Source: Paenibacillus pedocola
GTDB taxonomy: Bacteria > Bacillota > Bacilli > Paenibacillales > Paenibacillaceae
Length of the DNA stretch: 64,000 bases
Assembly: GCF_031599675.1 (NCBI RefSeq)
Contig: NZ_CP134223.1
Coordinates: forward strand, 248,001-312,000
Direction of reading: 5' to 3'
The notes beneath the pieces were generated by a model, which was not told where the DNA came from, did no database searches, and saw only the letters and a program-made list of their open reading frames with translations. Positions within the stretch are counted from its first letter, which is position 1, and each line of letters begins with the position of its first letter. This document shows positions 44,501-51,391 of the stretch, piece by piece. The translations under genes were made by a program, and so were the position numbers.

Positions 44501-44881
44501 CTGCCGGATGCTCCTATCACCCGCGGGGAAATCGCCGCGATTGCATCCAGATATAAGAAGCTGGACACTGCGGCCGTTACTTCCAGCGGGTTCAAGGATA
44601 CCGACAGCCACTGGGCTGCCAAGGAAATTGCGGCAGCAAGCAAGGCTAACATCATCAACGGATATGGGGATGGCACTTACCGTCCAACAGGTAACCTGAC
44701 ACGTGCTGAAGCCGTGAAGGTTGTCAACCGGCTGTTCGGACGCGGGCCGCTGTACGGTGTCACAACACCGAGCTGGCCGGACGTTCCAGTGACAAATTGG
44801 GCGTATAATGAAATTGAGGAAGCCTCCATTGATCACACGTTCACCGTGCGGAATGAAGGCGGAGAAACACTTAGCCAATAA
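38591..44881 (+). CDS. Giant SLH surface protein with LamG-like domain and cadherin-like repeats
   Basis: This 2096-residue exported protein starts with a signal peptide (KKRSRHLIVALVFILIISNFYG, cleaved near ARAQA at about 34). A LamG/concanavalin-like domain lies at about 175-360 (YLNFDGKGYVTIPDL, VETWVNASS, WVHVAAVYN). A bacterial Ig-like segment to about 485 is followed by a further region. Nine repeats of about 99 residues at 596-1487 each begin DADL..L and end with YTVTIVR, the pattern of cadherin-like beta-sandwich domains. A Pro/Thr-rich linker (1492-1633), a domain of about 240 residues and SLH motifs from about 1895 follow; the last SLH copy is incomplete. The GTG start has only a weak GGGG site. 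It is probably an adhesin or glycan-binding surface protein. Confidence 0.87.
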   Translation: MKIKKRSRHLIVALVFILIISNFYGIPYVARAQASGPLDTIIEDTLEPAGKYVSLIDTNGIGISEVDNSNGQWQYNAGGMWLSIVAPETGKIAVFGRDVMIRFVPKKDWNGTTQIKYRSWLASGESSGNYVNVNAEYSGDPESYSELEQAAQIVVTPVNDAPYISESSGSTYLNFDGKGYVTIPDLNIYSNSLTVETWVNASSAPTWARIFDTSYGPDNYNLHLTFEGSTGRIALEALPQKGARIKAYMVKTTEQLPLNQWVHVAAVYNAVEKKAYIYWNGILKGSGFMDLTDMANASAQNSNLPRPYNYIGESTWSQDANYVGGMRDYRIWKKAKTQAEIESQMNTSLTGSEANLMVNYKFNNSNDGAVAKDSSAGLRNGNIISGKWQSSIGFNSNLVTSVNTPVSKPFKLTDVDAGDVLTLTATSSNTSLLANANITFSGGGSDRNINLTPTANMTGTSTVTVTVNDGTTSSASSFLLSVVAGKFDLKSITPSVGVMTPAFNRGIIYNKVHVPNKSGNSPNNSIDINVAAVNPADVNVTAYADNGSGVTVSGAYPTFTVGGLAVGVYKPVKIKVADKFSTNFKEYQLDLIRYPGNDADLAAVNGLALSNVSGGQLIALSPVYSSNTGSYTATVENNVSSIKVDVIKSSLFAAATLNGASIGSTESANATGNVSLAYGKNVISVVITAEDGKTQKTYTVTIVRKLSGDASLTNLTASPVGLSPVFTTNQSDYTLKVANAVTAAEFTPTAAEGAVLKVNGIVHPSGTPFVVTDLAAGNNKYVIEVMAQDGMTKKIYNLFILRAPSDVADLSGLSVSSGTLTPAFNNNETGYSVEVPYQVSSLGVTPKLLDAAASLSVDGNAHQDNTAFTKSLSVGLNTVKIVVTSQSGAREKTTLINIIRKASSNADLSNLVLSKGVLNPVYDKNQTGYAVTVANQVSELTITPTPEELQATVSLNGNLTASAQPRLVNLQVGVNEFNVQVTAEDGVTTKNYVLTIVREASSDADLTNITLSGKPLSGGFDRATSTYYEYIANNITSMTVAATTSDVQATYTINGLESAGGVPIPLVVGENVVTVVVTAADQSTIKEYTVTIVRAASSNASLLELTMTDLSDNAIALSPVPGTFSYNATVQNEISVAKLSPVVDDANASTSVFVNGVWVEDLNAVPLTTGLNVIEVRVTAQDGSMKMYTINLVRNPSADASLYNLIVSPGELTPDFQQGISDYSVQVDNSVSSMDFWINTNNEEASYILKKNGASEGVTGSRVTLDEGTNQITVEVTAADASTKKTYTVTVNRAILPKDSSLANLTVSSVRGTETLNPEFSSEVFKYLLSVPYEVDQLELAAVKGDQDARISVNGVTVDQTMPIQLAEGLNIVNLKVTAQDGKTESVYELDFTRESRSSNADLSSISTDAGVLDPVFDPGVINYTVEVESDVNSIVLTPLAADAKAKGQITGRDGALLTNLVEGDNIFDIQVIAEDGTAKTYTVNIIKAKPVATPTPTPTPTPTEEPTATPTATADPTPTPTAAPTATPTATTDPTSTPTEEPVVTPTVEPTPATPAPETPAPATPVPATPAPETPAPATPAPVTPAPETPAPATPTPATPAPETPAPATPSPATPAPATPAPATPAPETPAAPVATASTEEITVKVESGQLGQGSVLAETVIQRTQDTGGILHDVVNFTTERVEEVVRKITGSSDNTARIMIPDEKDQVADINVKVPKDAIKTLGDSNVNMEVFTENVRILIPQSSLDNFTEDLYFHVVPIKDQALRKEVEDRARIERIVREIAADKQIDVVARPMTIETNMQSRPVTLTLPLRDVQLPGDLQERQDFLANLVIFVEHSDGDKELIKATVVDYKTGELGLQFKVNKFSTFTILNMEGWEQYLASAEAAQQQLAGHKAFINGFTDGTFKPDHSITRAEMAAILARNLGYDPAAPLAASSYPDVKDSHWAKGVIEFVKAAGLMQGNDKGQFLPDAPITRGEIAAIASRYKKLDTAAVTSSGFKDTDSHWAAKEIAAASKANIINGYGDGTYRPTGNLTRAEAVKVVNRLFGRGPLYGVTTPSWPDVPVTNWAYNEIEEASIDHTFTVRNEGGETLSQ
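43066..43490 (+). repeat. Pro/Thr- and Pro/Ala-rich coding repeats
   Basis: The first part encodes TP and TPTA/TADP units, the second about fourteen units like PAPETPAPATP. The DNA units (CCAGCGCCGGAAAC, CCAGCAACG) recur with few changes, so copy number is likely to vary. The product is an extended wall-spanning linker. Confidence 0.93.
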
Positions 44882-44898
44882 AATTATATCAACAGAGA

Positions 44899-44949
44899 AA
44901 GGCCGTAGGTCACCTGTCGGGTGCTACGGCCTTTTTTTTGCATGTTAAT
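44899..44949 (+). terminator. Terminator after the giant SLH protein
   Basis: AAGGCCGTAG at 44899-44908 pairs with CTACGGCCTT at 44934-44943 and is followed by TTTTTTG. The reverse direction has only a short T-run. Confidence 0.9.
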
Positions 44950-45820
44950 TAAATTCGATTGTCAATGAGCTGGTGAAAGTTCCCCCTGGTGCCAGGCCGA
45001 TTACGCCTTGCTTGTCCTGCAGTTCGCCGTCGAACGTATCGCCATCCGCGATACCCTGCCAAGGCTCGATGCACACAAAAGGTGCGTTTTTCGGCTGCCA
45101 GAGACCAAGATCGGGGAAGCCCTTGGAGGTGACGATTACGCTTTTATCTGTAAGCTTGCTTCTTAACGCAATGCGCTCTGACTTCACATTCCGGAAGACC
45201 AGCGCACCGTCAAAGAACATTTCATGGGAGAGCGGAAGGATGCGTTCGCCTTCCAGTACCGGCTCGCTTTTGCCGCTGATGACAAGACCGGCATCGCTCA
45301 GGAACAGACGCTCGAGGTTCTCCTGTTCCGAGAACTCCAGATAATAGTCTGTGATAGCGCCCTGTCCGTCCACCGGGCAGTTGAAGGCCGGATGGGTGCC
45401 AAGCTGGAAGAAGATCTGCTGCTCATCGGTATTCTCCACGTGGTAGCTGATCTCAAGCGTGCTTCCGCTCAGGATGTAGGTAAGGACCAGCTTGAATTGA
45501 TAAGGGTAGCTGGCGAGCGTCTGCTCATTCTGTGAGAGGGAGAAGACCGCATGCGTGTCGGTGGCTTCTACCAGTGTGAATTCACTGCGTCTGGCAAAAC
45601 CGTGATTGCCGATGGTGTAGGTCTTGCCGCCGGTCCGGATCTCTCCGTTCCGGGCTGCACCAATAATCGGAAACAGCACCGGAGAGCGGCCTGTCCAATA
45701 CTCCGCATCTCCGCTCCAGATATATTCGTTGTCCGTATCCAGCCTTTTGAAGCTGACCAGCTCAGCTCCCAGTGTGCTAATGACAGCTTCGGCAGTTCCG
45801 CTGCGTAGTATGGTGTTCAT
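44945..45820 (-). CDS. Aldose 1-epimerase family protein (LacX-like)
   Basis: This is a 291-residue protein of the galactose mutarotase-like beta-sandwich superfamily. It shows EYIWSGDAEYWTGRSPVLFPIIG, the catalytic-type His in TIGNHGFARRSEF and in LGTHPAFNCPV, and the Glu in VCIEPWQGIAD. This is the YihR/LacX-like branch, which interconverts sugar anomers or binds phosphosugars. It has no signal peptide. It is a single gene on the minus strand, convergent with the SLH gene and divergent from the amidohydrolase at 46018. Confidence 0.88.
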   Translation of the reverse strand: MNTILRSGTAEAVISTLGAELVSFKRLDTDNEYIWSGDAEYWTGRSPVLFPIIGAARNGEIRTGGKTYTIGNHGFARRSEFTLVEATDTHAVFSLSQNEQTLASYPYQFKLVLTYILSGSTLEISYHVENTDEQQIFFQLGTHPAFNCPVDGQGAITDYYLEFSEQENLERLFLSDAGLVISGKSEPVLEGERILPLSHEMFFDGALVFRNVKSERIALRSKLTDKSVIVTSKGFPDLGLWQPKNAPFVCIEPWQGIADGDTFDGELQDKQGVIGLAPGGTFTSSLTIEFN

Positions 45821-45886
45821 TTGTCAGTTCCCCTTTCATCCTAGCTTCATCTCGTGATAGCTCATATTCTATCAAACTCTTCTGCA

Positions 45887-45898
45887 GTGTTGTAACAC
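45887..45898. promoter_or_regulatory. GTGTT-N2-AACAC palindrome in the divergent gap
   Basis: GTGTT at 45887-45891 and AACAC at 45894-45898 lie between the mutarotase-like and amidohydrolase genes. The same 12-bp pattern is the centre of the larger palindrome upstream of ald at 47423. Confidence 0.4.
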
Positions 45899-46017
45899 AA
45901 CGTGAACATTTACAAAAAATAATTATTACAGACTGTACAATGAAAATAAAAAGGATTGGTATAACATATATAGAAAGCAATAATAACATGATGATCCGAA
46001 GCGGAGGGATATATAAC

Positions 46018-47244
46018 ATGAAGCTGCAGCAGGTATTGGTGAACGGCGGGCGATTGAAAAATACCATTGAGGCTTTTGCCGATTTTGGACGTACGGACAA
46101 TAATGGTGTAACCCGGCTGTCGCTGTCGGAGCAGGATGTGCTGGTACGAAATTATTTCACCTCCTGTTGTGAAGAACTGGGGATGACAGTGAAGATTGAT
46201 GATATGGGTACGATGTATGCCACGCTTGCCGGCAGGGAAGAGGGTCCGCCCGTAGTGATCGGCTCCCATCTGGATACTGTGAAGAAAGGCGGCAGATTCG
46301 ACGGGGTGCTCGGTGTGATCGCCGGACTTGAGGTGGTAAGAACCCTGGTTGATCATGGTATTACGCCGCGCCTTCCGGTGACGGTAATGAATTTCACCAA
46401 TGAGGAGGGTGCGCGTTTCGAGCCTTCGATGATGGCTTCCGGCGTACTCGCGGGCAAGTTCGATAAGGCGGCAATGCTGAGTAAGAAGGACCCTGAAGGG
46501 ACGACCTTCGAGGAAGCGCTGCTGGCGAGCGGCTACGCCGGGGATGAGGCCAACCGGATCGCCGAAGCGACGGCTTATCTGGAGCTGCACATCGAGCAGG
46601 GACCGGTGCTGGAACGGGAAAACCTTACCATTGGCCTAGTCGACTGTGTGGTCGGGATGGCCTGTTATGAGATTGAAGTGACAGGTGAATCGGATCACGC
46701 CGGAACGACGCCGATGGATATGCGCAAGGACGCCTTGTTTGCCGCCACCGATCTGATTACTGAGCTGCGGGCCAAGCTGGGCGTGCTTGATTCCGAACTG
46801 GTGTACACCATGGGCCGGATGAACGTGCTGCCTAATATTCATACGGTGATTCCGAATAAGGTGATTTTTACCGTGGAGGCAAGGCATAAGGACATGGATA
46901 TCGTCCGTCAGGTGGAGGACATTATTACCGGCCTGCCGGAAGAGCTGCTGGGATGTTCGGTCCAGAAGACGAAGCTATGGGGCCGCGACACCGTATGGTT
47001 TGATCCGCGGATCTGTGATCTTGTGGAGCAGGCAGCGGTCACGCTGGGGTATTCTCATAAAAAGATGGCCAGCGGAGCAGGCCACGATGCCCAGTTCGTA
47101 GCCGGATTCCTGCCGTCGGCGATGATCTTCGTGCCCAGCGTTAACGGCAAAAGCCACTGTGAGGAAGAGCTTACCTCCTATGAAGAATGTGAAATGGGTG
47201 TAAATGTTGTGCTGGAGACGGTGCTGTCATTGCTATCCAGTTAG
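46018..47244 (+). CDS. Zn-dependent N-carbamoyl-amino-acid hydrolase / allantoate amidohydrolase family
   Basis: This is a 408-residue M20-family hydrolase of the hydantoinase/carbamoylase branch, which frees ammonia and CO2 from N-carbamoyl amino acids or allantoate. Metal-ligand motifs are in place: GSHLDTVKKGGRFDG (His, Asp), FTNEEGARF (Glu pair), LHIEQG (His) and the C-terminal SHCEEE (His); the substrate-binding GAGHDAQ is also present. GGAGGG lies nine bases before the ATG at 46018; the frame extends to 45940 without a site. A candidate extended -10 (TG-G-TATAAC) ends at 45964. The neighbouring alanine dehydrogenase and PucR-type regulator fit a nitrogen-scavenging role. Confidence 0.88.
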   Translation: MKLQQVLVNGGRLKNTIEAFADFGRTDNNGVTRLSLSEQDVLVRNYFTSCCEELGMTVKIDDMGTMYATLAGREEGPPVVIGSHLDTVKKGGRFDGVLGVIAGLEVVRTLVDHGITPRLPVTVMNFTNEEGARFEPSMMASGVLAGKFDKAAMLSKKDPEGTTFEEALLASGYAGDEANRIAEATAYLELHIEQGPVLERENLTIGLVDCVVGMACYEIEVTGESDHAGTTPMDMRKDALFAATDLITELRAKLGVLDSELVYTMGRMNVLPNIHTVIPNKVIFTVEARHKDMDIVRQVEDIITGLPEELLGCSVQKTKLWGRDTVWFDPRICDLVEQAAVTLGYSHKKMASGAGHDAQFVAGFLPSAMIFVPSVNGKSHCEEELTSYEECEMGVNVVLETVLSLLSS

Positions 47245-47307
47245 TGTGTGTCACTTAATGTAACGCGGTTAAACCATGCATTCACAGACGGAAAATGATA
47301 AATATAC

Positions 47308-47340
47308 AACAAAGGACACCAGCGATGGTGTCTTTTGTTG
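47308..47340 (+). terminator. Terminator after the amidohydrolase
   Basis: AACAAAGGACACC and GGTGTCTTTTGTT pair across loop AGCGAT (core GACACC 47315-47320, GGTGTC 47327-47332), with T-rich sequence within the descending arm. Confidence 0.75.
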
Positions 47341-47422
47341 TGTGCCGGGCTGGGGTCAGCAGCTGTCAACCCTTGATGGTTCAAGGGGTTCCGGAGGATG
47401 GCGGTTGTTTTTTACCACCTCC

Positions 47423-47440
47423 ATTGTGTTAAAACACAAT
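47423..47440. promoter_or_regulatory. 18-bp palindrome upstream of ald, likely regulator site
   Basis: ATTGTGTT-AA-AACACAAT is a perfect palindrome about 110 bases before the ald start. A TG-T-TATCAT extended -10 ends at 47499, which puts the palindrome around -74, a usual activator position. The PucR/AdeR-type regulator encoded downstream is the obvious candidate binder. Confidence 0.6.
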
Positions 47441-47540
47441 CATGGCAGATAAAGTTTTTCTTTTTACCCAAAATGCAAACGAAATTGATATGTTATCATT
47501 CTTTACATAAGAGATCCACATAAGACGGGAGAGATGAACA

Positions 47541-48674
47541 ATGATTATTGGCGTACCTAAAGAGATTAAGAATAACGAAAACCGCGTAGCGATTACCCCT
47601 GCCGGAGTGGTCAGCCTGGTGGCTGAAGGACATAAAGTGCTGGTGGAAGCCGGAGCCGGAGTAGGCAGCGGATTCCTGAATGAAGAGTATGCCGCAGCCG
47701 GAGCTGAGCTGATTGCAGAAGCAGCTGCTGTATGGGCAGCCGCTGAAATGGTCATGAAAGTAAAAGAGCCGCTGGAAAGCGAATACGGCTACTTCCGTCC
47801 GGGTCTGATCCTGTTCACGTATCTGCACCTTGCCCCAGAACCGGCCCTCGCATCCGCATTGAAAGACAAAGGTGTCTTCGCTATCGGTTACGAAACGGTT
47901 GTGGATGGACGCACACTGCCGCTGCTTACACCCATGAGCGAAGTGGCAGGACGGATGTCCGTGCAGCTCGGCGCGCAGTTCCTCCAGAAGAACTACGGCG
48001 GACAAGGCATTCTGTTATCCGGTGTTCCCGGCGTCAGCAGAGGCAAGGTTAGCATTATCGGCGGCGGTGTAGTTGGCACGAACGCAGCTAAAATGGCCAT
48101 TGGCCTCGGGGCTGAGGTGACCATTGTTGACCTGAGTGCAGACCGGCTCCGTACGCTGGATGATATTTTCGGCTCGCAGATCAGCACGCTGATCTCGAAC
48201 CCTTACAACATTGCCAAAGCGGTCGCTGAAGCGGATCTGCTGGTTGGCGCAGTATTGATCCCGGGTGCAAGAGCACCGAAGCTGGTCACTGAAGAGATGG
48301 TCAAAGCCATGAAGCCGGGCTCCGTGATCGTCGATGTAGCCATCGACCAGGGCGGGATCGTAGAAACGATTGACCGGGTAACGACCCATGACAATCCGGT
48401 GTTCGAGAAACACGGCGTACTGCACTATTCAGTAGCGAATATGCCGGGAGCTGTAGCCAAAACCTCGACAATTGCTTTAACCAACGTAACGGTTCCTTAT
48501 GCACTGCAAATAGCCAATAAAGGTGTATTCCAGGCGATTGAAGACAATGCCGGCCTGAAGAGCGGCGTCAACGTAGCCAATGGCAAAATCACCTGCCAGG
48601 CCGTGGCGGAAGCTCTTGGGGAAGAGTACTTCACGGTAGAGAAAGCAGTAGAGCAAGAGTTCACTCTGATCTAG
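47541..48674 (+). CDS. ald: Alanine dehydrogenase
   Basis: This is a 377-residue NAD-dependent enzyme that deaminates L-alanine to pyruvate and ammonia, used in alanine catabolism and known to matter for sporulation in Bacillus. The family N-terminus [21 protein letters not shown] is intact. Lys75 (MKVKEP) and His96 (YLHLAPE), the pyruvate-binding and catalytic residues, are present, as are the NAD-binding [13 protein letters not shown] and the Asp in [16 protein letters not shown] lies about eight bases before the ATG. It is a single gene, followed by the 51-bp repeat array and a PucR-type regulator resembling AdeR. Length is normal. Confidence 0.97.
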   Translation: MIIGVPKEIKNNENRVAITPAGVVSLVAEGHKVLVEAGAGVGSGFLNEEYAAAGAELIAEAAAVWAAAEMVMKVKEPLESEYGYFRPGLILFTYLHLAPEPALASALKDKGVFAIGYETVVDGRTLPLLTPMSEVAGRMSVQLGAQFLQKNYGGQGILLSGVPGVSRGKVSIIGGGVVGTNAAKMAIGLGAEVTIVDLSADRLRTLDDIFGSQISTLISNPYNIAKAVAEADLLVGAVLIPGARAPKLVTEEMVKAMKPGSVIVDVAIDQGGIVETIDRVTTHDNPVFEKHGVLHYSVANMPGAVAKTSTIALTNVTVPYALQIANKGVFQAIEDNAGLKSGVNVANGKITCQAVAEALGEEYFTVEKAVEQEFTLI

Positions 48675-48845
48675 TATGTGCTAAGCCCCGCAGAGAGAAA
48701 TGAATTGGGGATGAGCGGGAGAGGGGATAGCGGTGTCGGCATTCCGCAGAACCGGGGATATAACGGCATTTAGGAGCTTAAAGAGAGAGAACAGAGGGGT
48801 ACCTCCATTGCAGTCCGGTGAGCAATCACCGGGCTATATTTATTG

Positions 48846-49085
48846 GAGTGAGAGAGGGGAAAATCCCACTGATTTCGCCGAATGCGGGCAAAGGAGTGGA
48901 AATAGAGGGAAAAATCCCACTGATTTCACCAAATGCGGGCAAAGGAGTGGAAATAGAGGTAAAAATCCCTTTGTTTCCGTCGAATGCGGGTAAAGGTGTG
49001 GAAATAGAGGTAAAAATCCCTTTGATTCCGCCGAATGCGGGCAAAGGCGTAGAAATAGAGGTGAAAATCCCTCTAAACTCGCCGT
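48846..49085. repeat. Second tandem array of 51-bp palindromic repeats
   Basis: A first 48-bp unit (48846-48893) is followed by three 51-bp units starting at 48894, 48945 and 48996, and a partial fifth from 49047. Each unit has the core AATAGAGGGAAAAATCCCAC or a variant, then TGATTTC and the filler GCCGAATGCGGGCAAAG. The core matches the core of the 2.1-kb array, while the filler is unrelated. The frames are open in both directions but I see no gene. The array fills the middle of the 573-base gap between ald and the PucR-type regulator; the rest of the gap shows nothing clear. Confidence 0.93.
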
Positions 49086-49247
49086 CGATCTGGCAACAAG
49101 CGGATAATCAGGGCGAGCGGAAAGCCGATAAGCCAACTCATGTCAGGTTTTCTCGCATATTATCCTAGTCAGCCGTAAATCTGAGTAATATAATGTAAAC
49201 ACCTAAATGTGCAAGATTCGGTTATTCTTCGGGCTGGGGTGGGAACA

Positions 49248-50531
49248 TTGACAGAATCAGGGCCAACATTTGATCGTTTTTTTGACAGCATGGAATCCTT
49301 GGCGGATACCATTAGTGAATCGCTGCAGTCGCAGGTGACGATCGAGGACAGCAACCACCATGTCATCGGCTACAGCTCCCATCAGTTCGAGAGCGACGCG
49401 GCGCGCATCTCCACCATTATCGGCAAACGGGTGCCGAACACGGTCATCATCGGACTCCGCAAAAAAGGCGTCATGCAGCAGCTGGAGAACGCGGCGCATC
49501 CGATCCGCATTCCGGCGGTGATGGAGGTCGGGCTCGGACCACGGCTGGCCATGTGCATCAAGCACCAGCAGGAGATTCTGGGCTATATCTGGGTAGTGGA
49601 CCGGGGAAATCTCGCCGAGGGGTATGCCGAGGAGATTGTCGAGAAGGCGGCCGGCATCGCCGGGCGTTATCTGCTGAAGCAGCGCGGCTGGAAGACCAAG
49701 CAGGATAAGGCTTTCGAGGACTTCTTCTGGAAGCTGCTGACCTCGCATTATGATACGGAGCCGCGCATCCGCCAGGAAGCGGAAGCCTGGTCGATTCTGC
49801 TGCCGGAGAGCTACTACATCGGGGTGCTGGAAAGCGACAAGATCATCGACGAGCACTTTCTGCTGCGCTTCCGGCAGGTGATGGATGCCTATGCCGGGCA
49901 GCGTCTCCTGTTTCTGACAGCTGAGCATAACCGGCTGATTCTGCTGTTTTCTTTTGTTTTTCCGGTGGAGGGAACGGAAATTCTGTCTTCTTTTGTGAAC
50001 AAGCTGCTTGCGGATATGAGCCGCAGTGAAGGCTGCCGGCTGGCCGCCGGCTGCAGTCCCGGGTACAGGGAATATACCTCTGCCGCTCTGGCCTACCGCG
50101 AGGCACTGTCGGTACTGGAGATCAAGAAGCTGCTTCCCTACCATGCCCGCGGGCTGCTGCTCTACGAGCAAATCGGCTTTTGGGCTCACATTCCGGCCAT
50201 CATGGAGCAGAAGCGCAGCCGGACCCGCCGCAGTGCGCTGCTTCATCCGCTCAAAATGCATGACCGTGAGCATAAAAGTGATTTTCTCAAGACGATCGCC
50301 GTGTATTTAACGCTGGACGGCAATCTCAAGGAGTCGGCTGCTTTTTTGCATATTCATACCAACACCCTGATGTACCGGCTGAACCGGATCGCCGAAATTA
50401 CCGGCAGAAGCCTGAAAGAAACCGACTACCGTACCTCGGTTTATCTGGATATTCTCACGGAGGAAACGGCGCAGGTGAACAGCTGGTTTCAGTTTCAGGA
50501 GGATACAGGCAATGCGGCGTCCATGTCGTAG
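49248..50531 (+). CDS. PucR-family transcriptional regulator, AdeR-like
   Basis: This is a 427-residue regulator with an N-terminal sensory region (about 1-140), a GGDEF-like middle part, and the C-terminal PucR-type HTH (LKESAAFLHIHTNTLMYRLNRIAEITG, about 360-390). Its position beside ald recalls Bacillus AdeR, a PucR-type activator of ald. The likely start is TTG at 49248, after GGGGTGGGAAC; the frame extends to a GTG at 49209 without a site. The 18-bp palindrome at 47423 is a candidate target. It is codirectional with ald, separated from it by the 51-bp repeats. Confidence 0.85.
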   Translation: MTESGPTFDRFFDSMESLADTISESLQSQVTIEDSNHHVIGYSSHQFESDAARISTIIGKRVPNTVIIGLRKKGVMQQLENAAHPIRIPAVMEVGLGPRLAMCIKHQQEILGYIWVVDRGNLAEGYAEEIVEKAAGIAGRYLLKQRGWKTKQDKAFEDFFWKLLTSHYDTEPRIRQEAEAWSILLPESYYIGVLESDKIIDEHFLLRFRQVMDAYAGQRLLFLTAEHNRLILLFSFVFPVEGTEILSSFVNKLLADMSRSEGCRLAAGCSPGYREYTSAALAYREALSVLEIKKLLPYHARGLLLYEQIGFWAHIPAIMEQKRSRTRRSALLHPLKMHDREHKSDFLKTIAVYLTLDGNLKESAAFLHIHTNTLMYRLNRIAEITGRSLKETDYRTSVYLDILTEETAQVNSWFQFQEDTGNAASMS

Positions 50532-50543
50532 TGCTTCATAAGG

Positions 50544-50586
50544 AAGAGTCCAGTCCCCGGCAAGAGGGATTTGGACTCTTTTTTTG
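50544..50586 (+). terminator. Terminator after the PucR-type regulator
   Basis: AAGAGTCCA at 50544-50552 pairs with TGGACTCTT at 50572-50580, and six further T follow. Inner TCCC/GGGA extends the stem. Confidence 0.92.
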
Positions 50587-50663
50587 ATGCTCCGCACCAA
50601 CAGAAGTGTTGACACGTACAATAACCTATATTTTGTGAATGAATCAAGAAAGGGGCTGACAGA

Positions 50664-51386
50664 ATGGGGATTGGCTACGGCTCACCCGGCGGTTCAGACT
50701 TTGAACGGAACATGCGGGCGGGAATCATTGCGGCGGCAAAATCAATGAGTGTTGGCGGAACGGACTTCTCCGATTTTAAGAACTCCCGCTGCAATCCGAA
50801 ATACTGGAACCGTACGGCGGGCGGCGGATTTGAATTGAAGGCGGGGGTACGCCCGTCGGCAGCGGTCAATGATATTTTTGAGAACGGGCCGCTGTATGCC
50901 TTCGAATGTGCAATGGCGATGGTGATGATTCTATATAAAGCAACAATTGGTGCGATTGGAGCGGAAGCGTTTGACCGCTATTTCACCGACCTGTACCTGT
51001 GGGACTGGAATTATGACAGCAATCTGCAGATGATCACCACGTTCCAGCAGTTTGAGATGCAGCCAGGCGATGTGGTCTATTTCAGGAATCCCGACCATGA
51101 CCCGGATTTACCGGAGTGGCAGGGGGAGAACGCAATAATGATGGGTCCGGACCGCTACTACGGACATGGGCTGGGCATCAAAAGCGCAGAGGAAATGATC
51201 ACCTCGCTGAACCGGAAAAGAGTGCCGGGCAGCCGGACATCCGCTTATTTGACCGATGAGGCGCTCCACCCGAATTTTGATTATATCAGCACGCTTGCCA
51301 TGAGAGGTAATCTCCCTAAGGAAGGTAAAGACGGGCAGAACGCCATCTTCTCCAGGATCGGAGTGCGGACCTATATCTATAAATAG
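50664..51386 (+). CDS. tgl: Spore-coat protein-glutamine gamma-glutamyltransferase
   Basis: This is a 240-residue transglutaminase that crosslinks spore-coat proteins through Gln-Lys bonds. Cys82 in AFECAMAMV, Glu154 in WQGENAIMMG and His167 in YGHGLGI match Cys116, Glu187 and His200 of Bacillus subtilis Tgl, with the same spacing (72 and 13 against 71 and 13). The segment before the Cys is about 34 residues shorter than in Bacillus, and the protein has about 30 extra residues at the C-terminus. An in-frame stop shortly upstream and AAAGGGG before the ATG confirm this start. It is a single gene, convergent with the response regulator. It is good evidence that the host forms endospores. Confidence 0.92.
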   Translation: MGIGYGSPGGSDFERNMRAGIIAAAKSMSVGGTDFSDFKNSRCNPKYWNRTAGGGFELKAGVRPSAAVNDIFENGPLYAFECAMAMVMILYKATIGAIGAEAFDRYFTDLYLWDWNYDSNLQMITTFQQFEMQPGDVVYFRNPDHDPDLPEWQGENAIMMGPDRYYGHGLGIKSAEEMITSLNRKRVPGSRTSAYLTDEALHPNFDYISTLAMRGNLPKEGKDGQNAIFSRIGVRTYIYK

Positions 51387-51391
51387 CTGAA

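Noticed and set aside
48818-49168. Plus-strand frame of 116 codons through the second array
   Set aside because: Starts at a GTG without a binding site; the protein consists of repeat units only.
50600-50663. Sporulation sigma-factor promoter ahead of tgl
   Set aside because: I looked for sigma-K or sigma-E type elements; TTGACA and TATATT are present but with the wrong spacing, and no CATA-type -10 fits.
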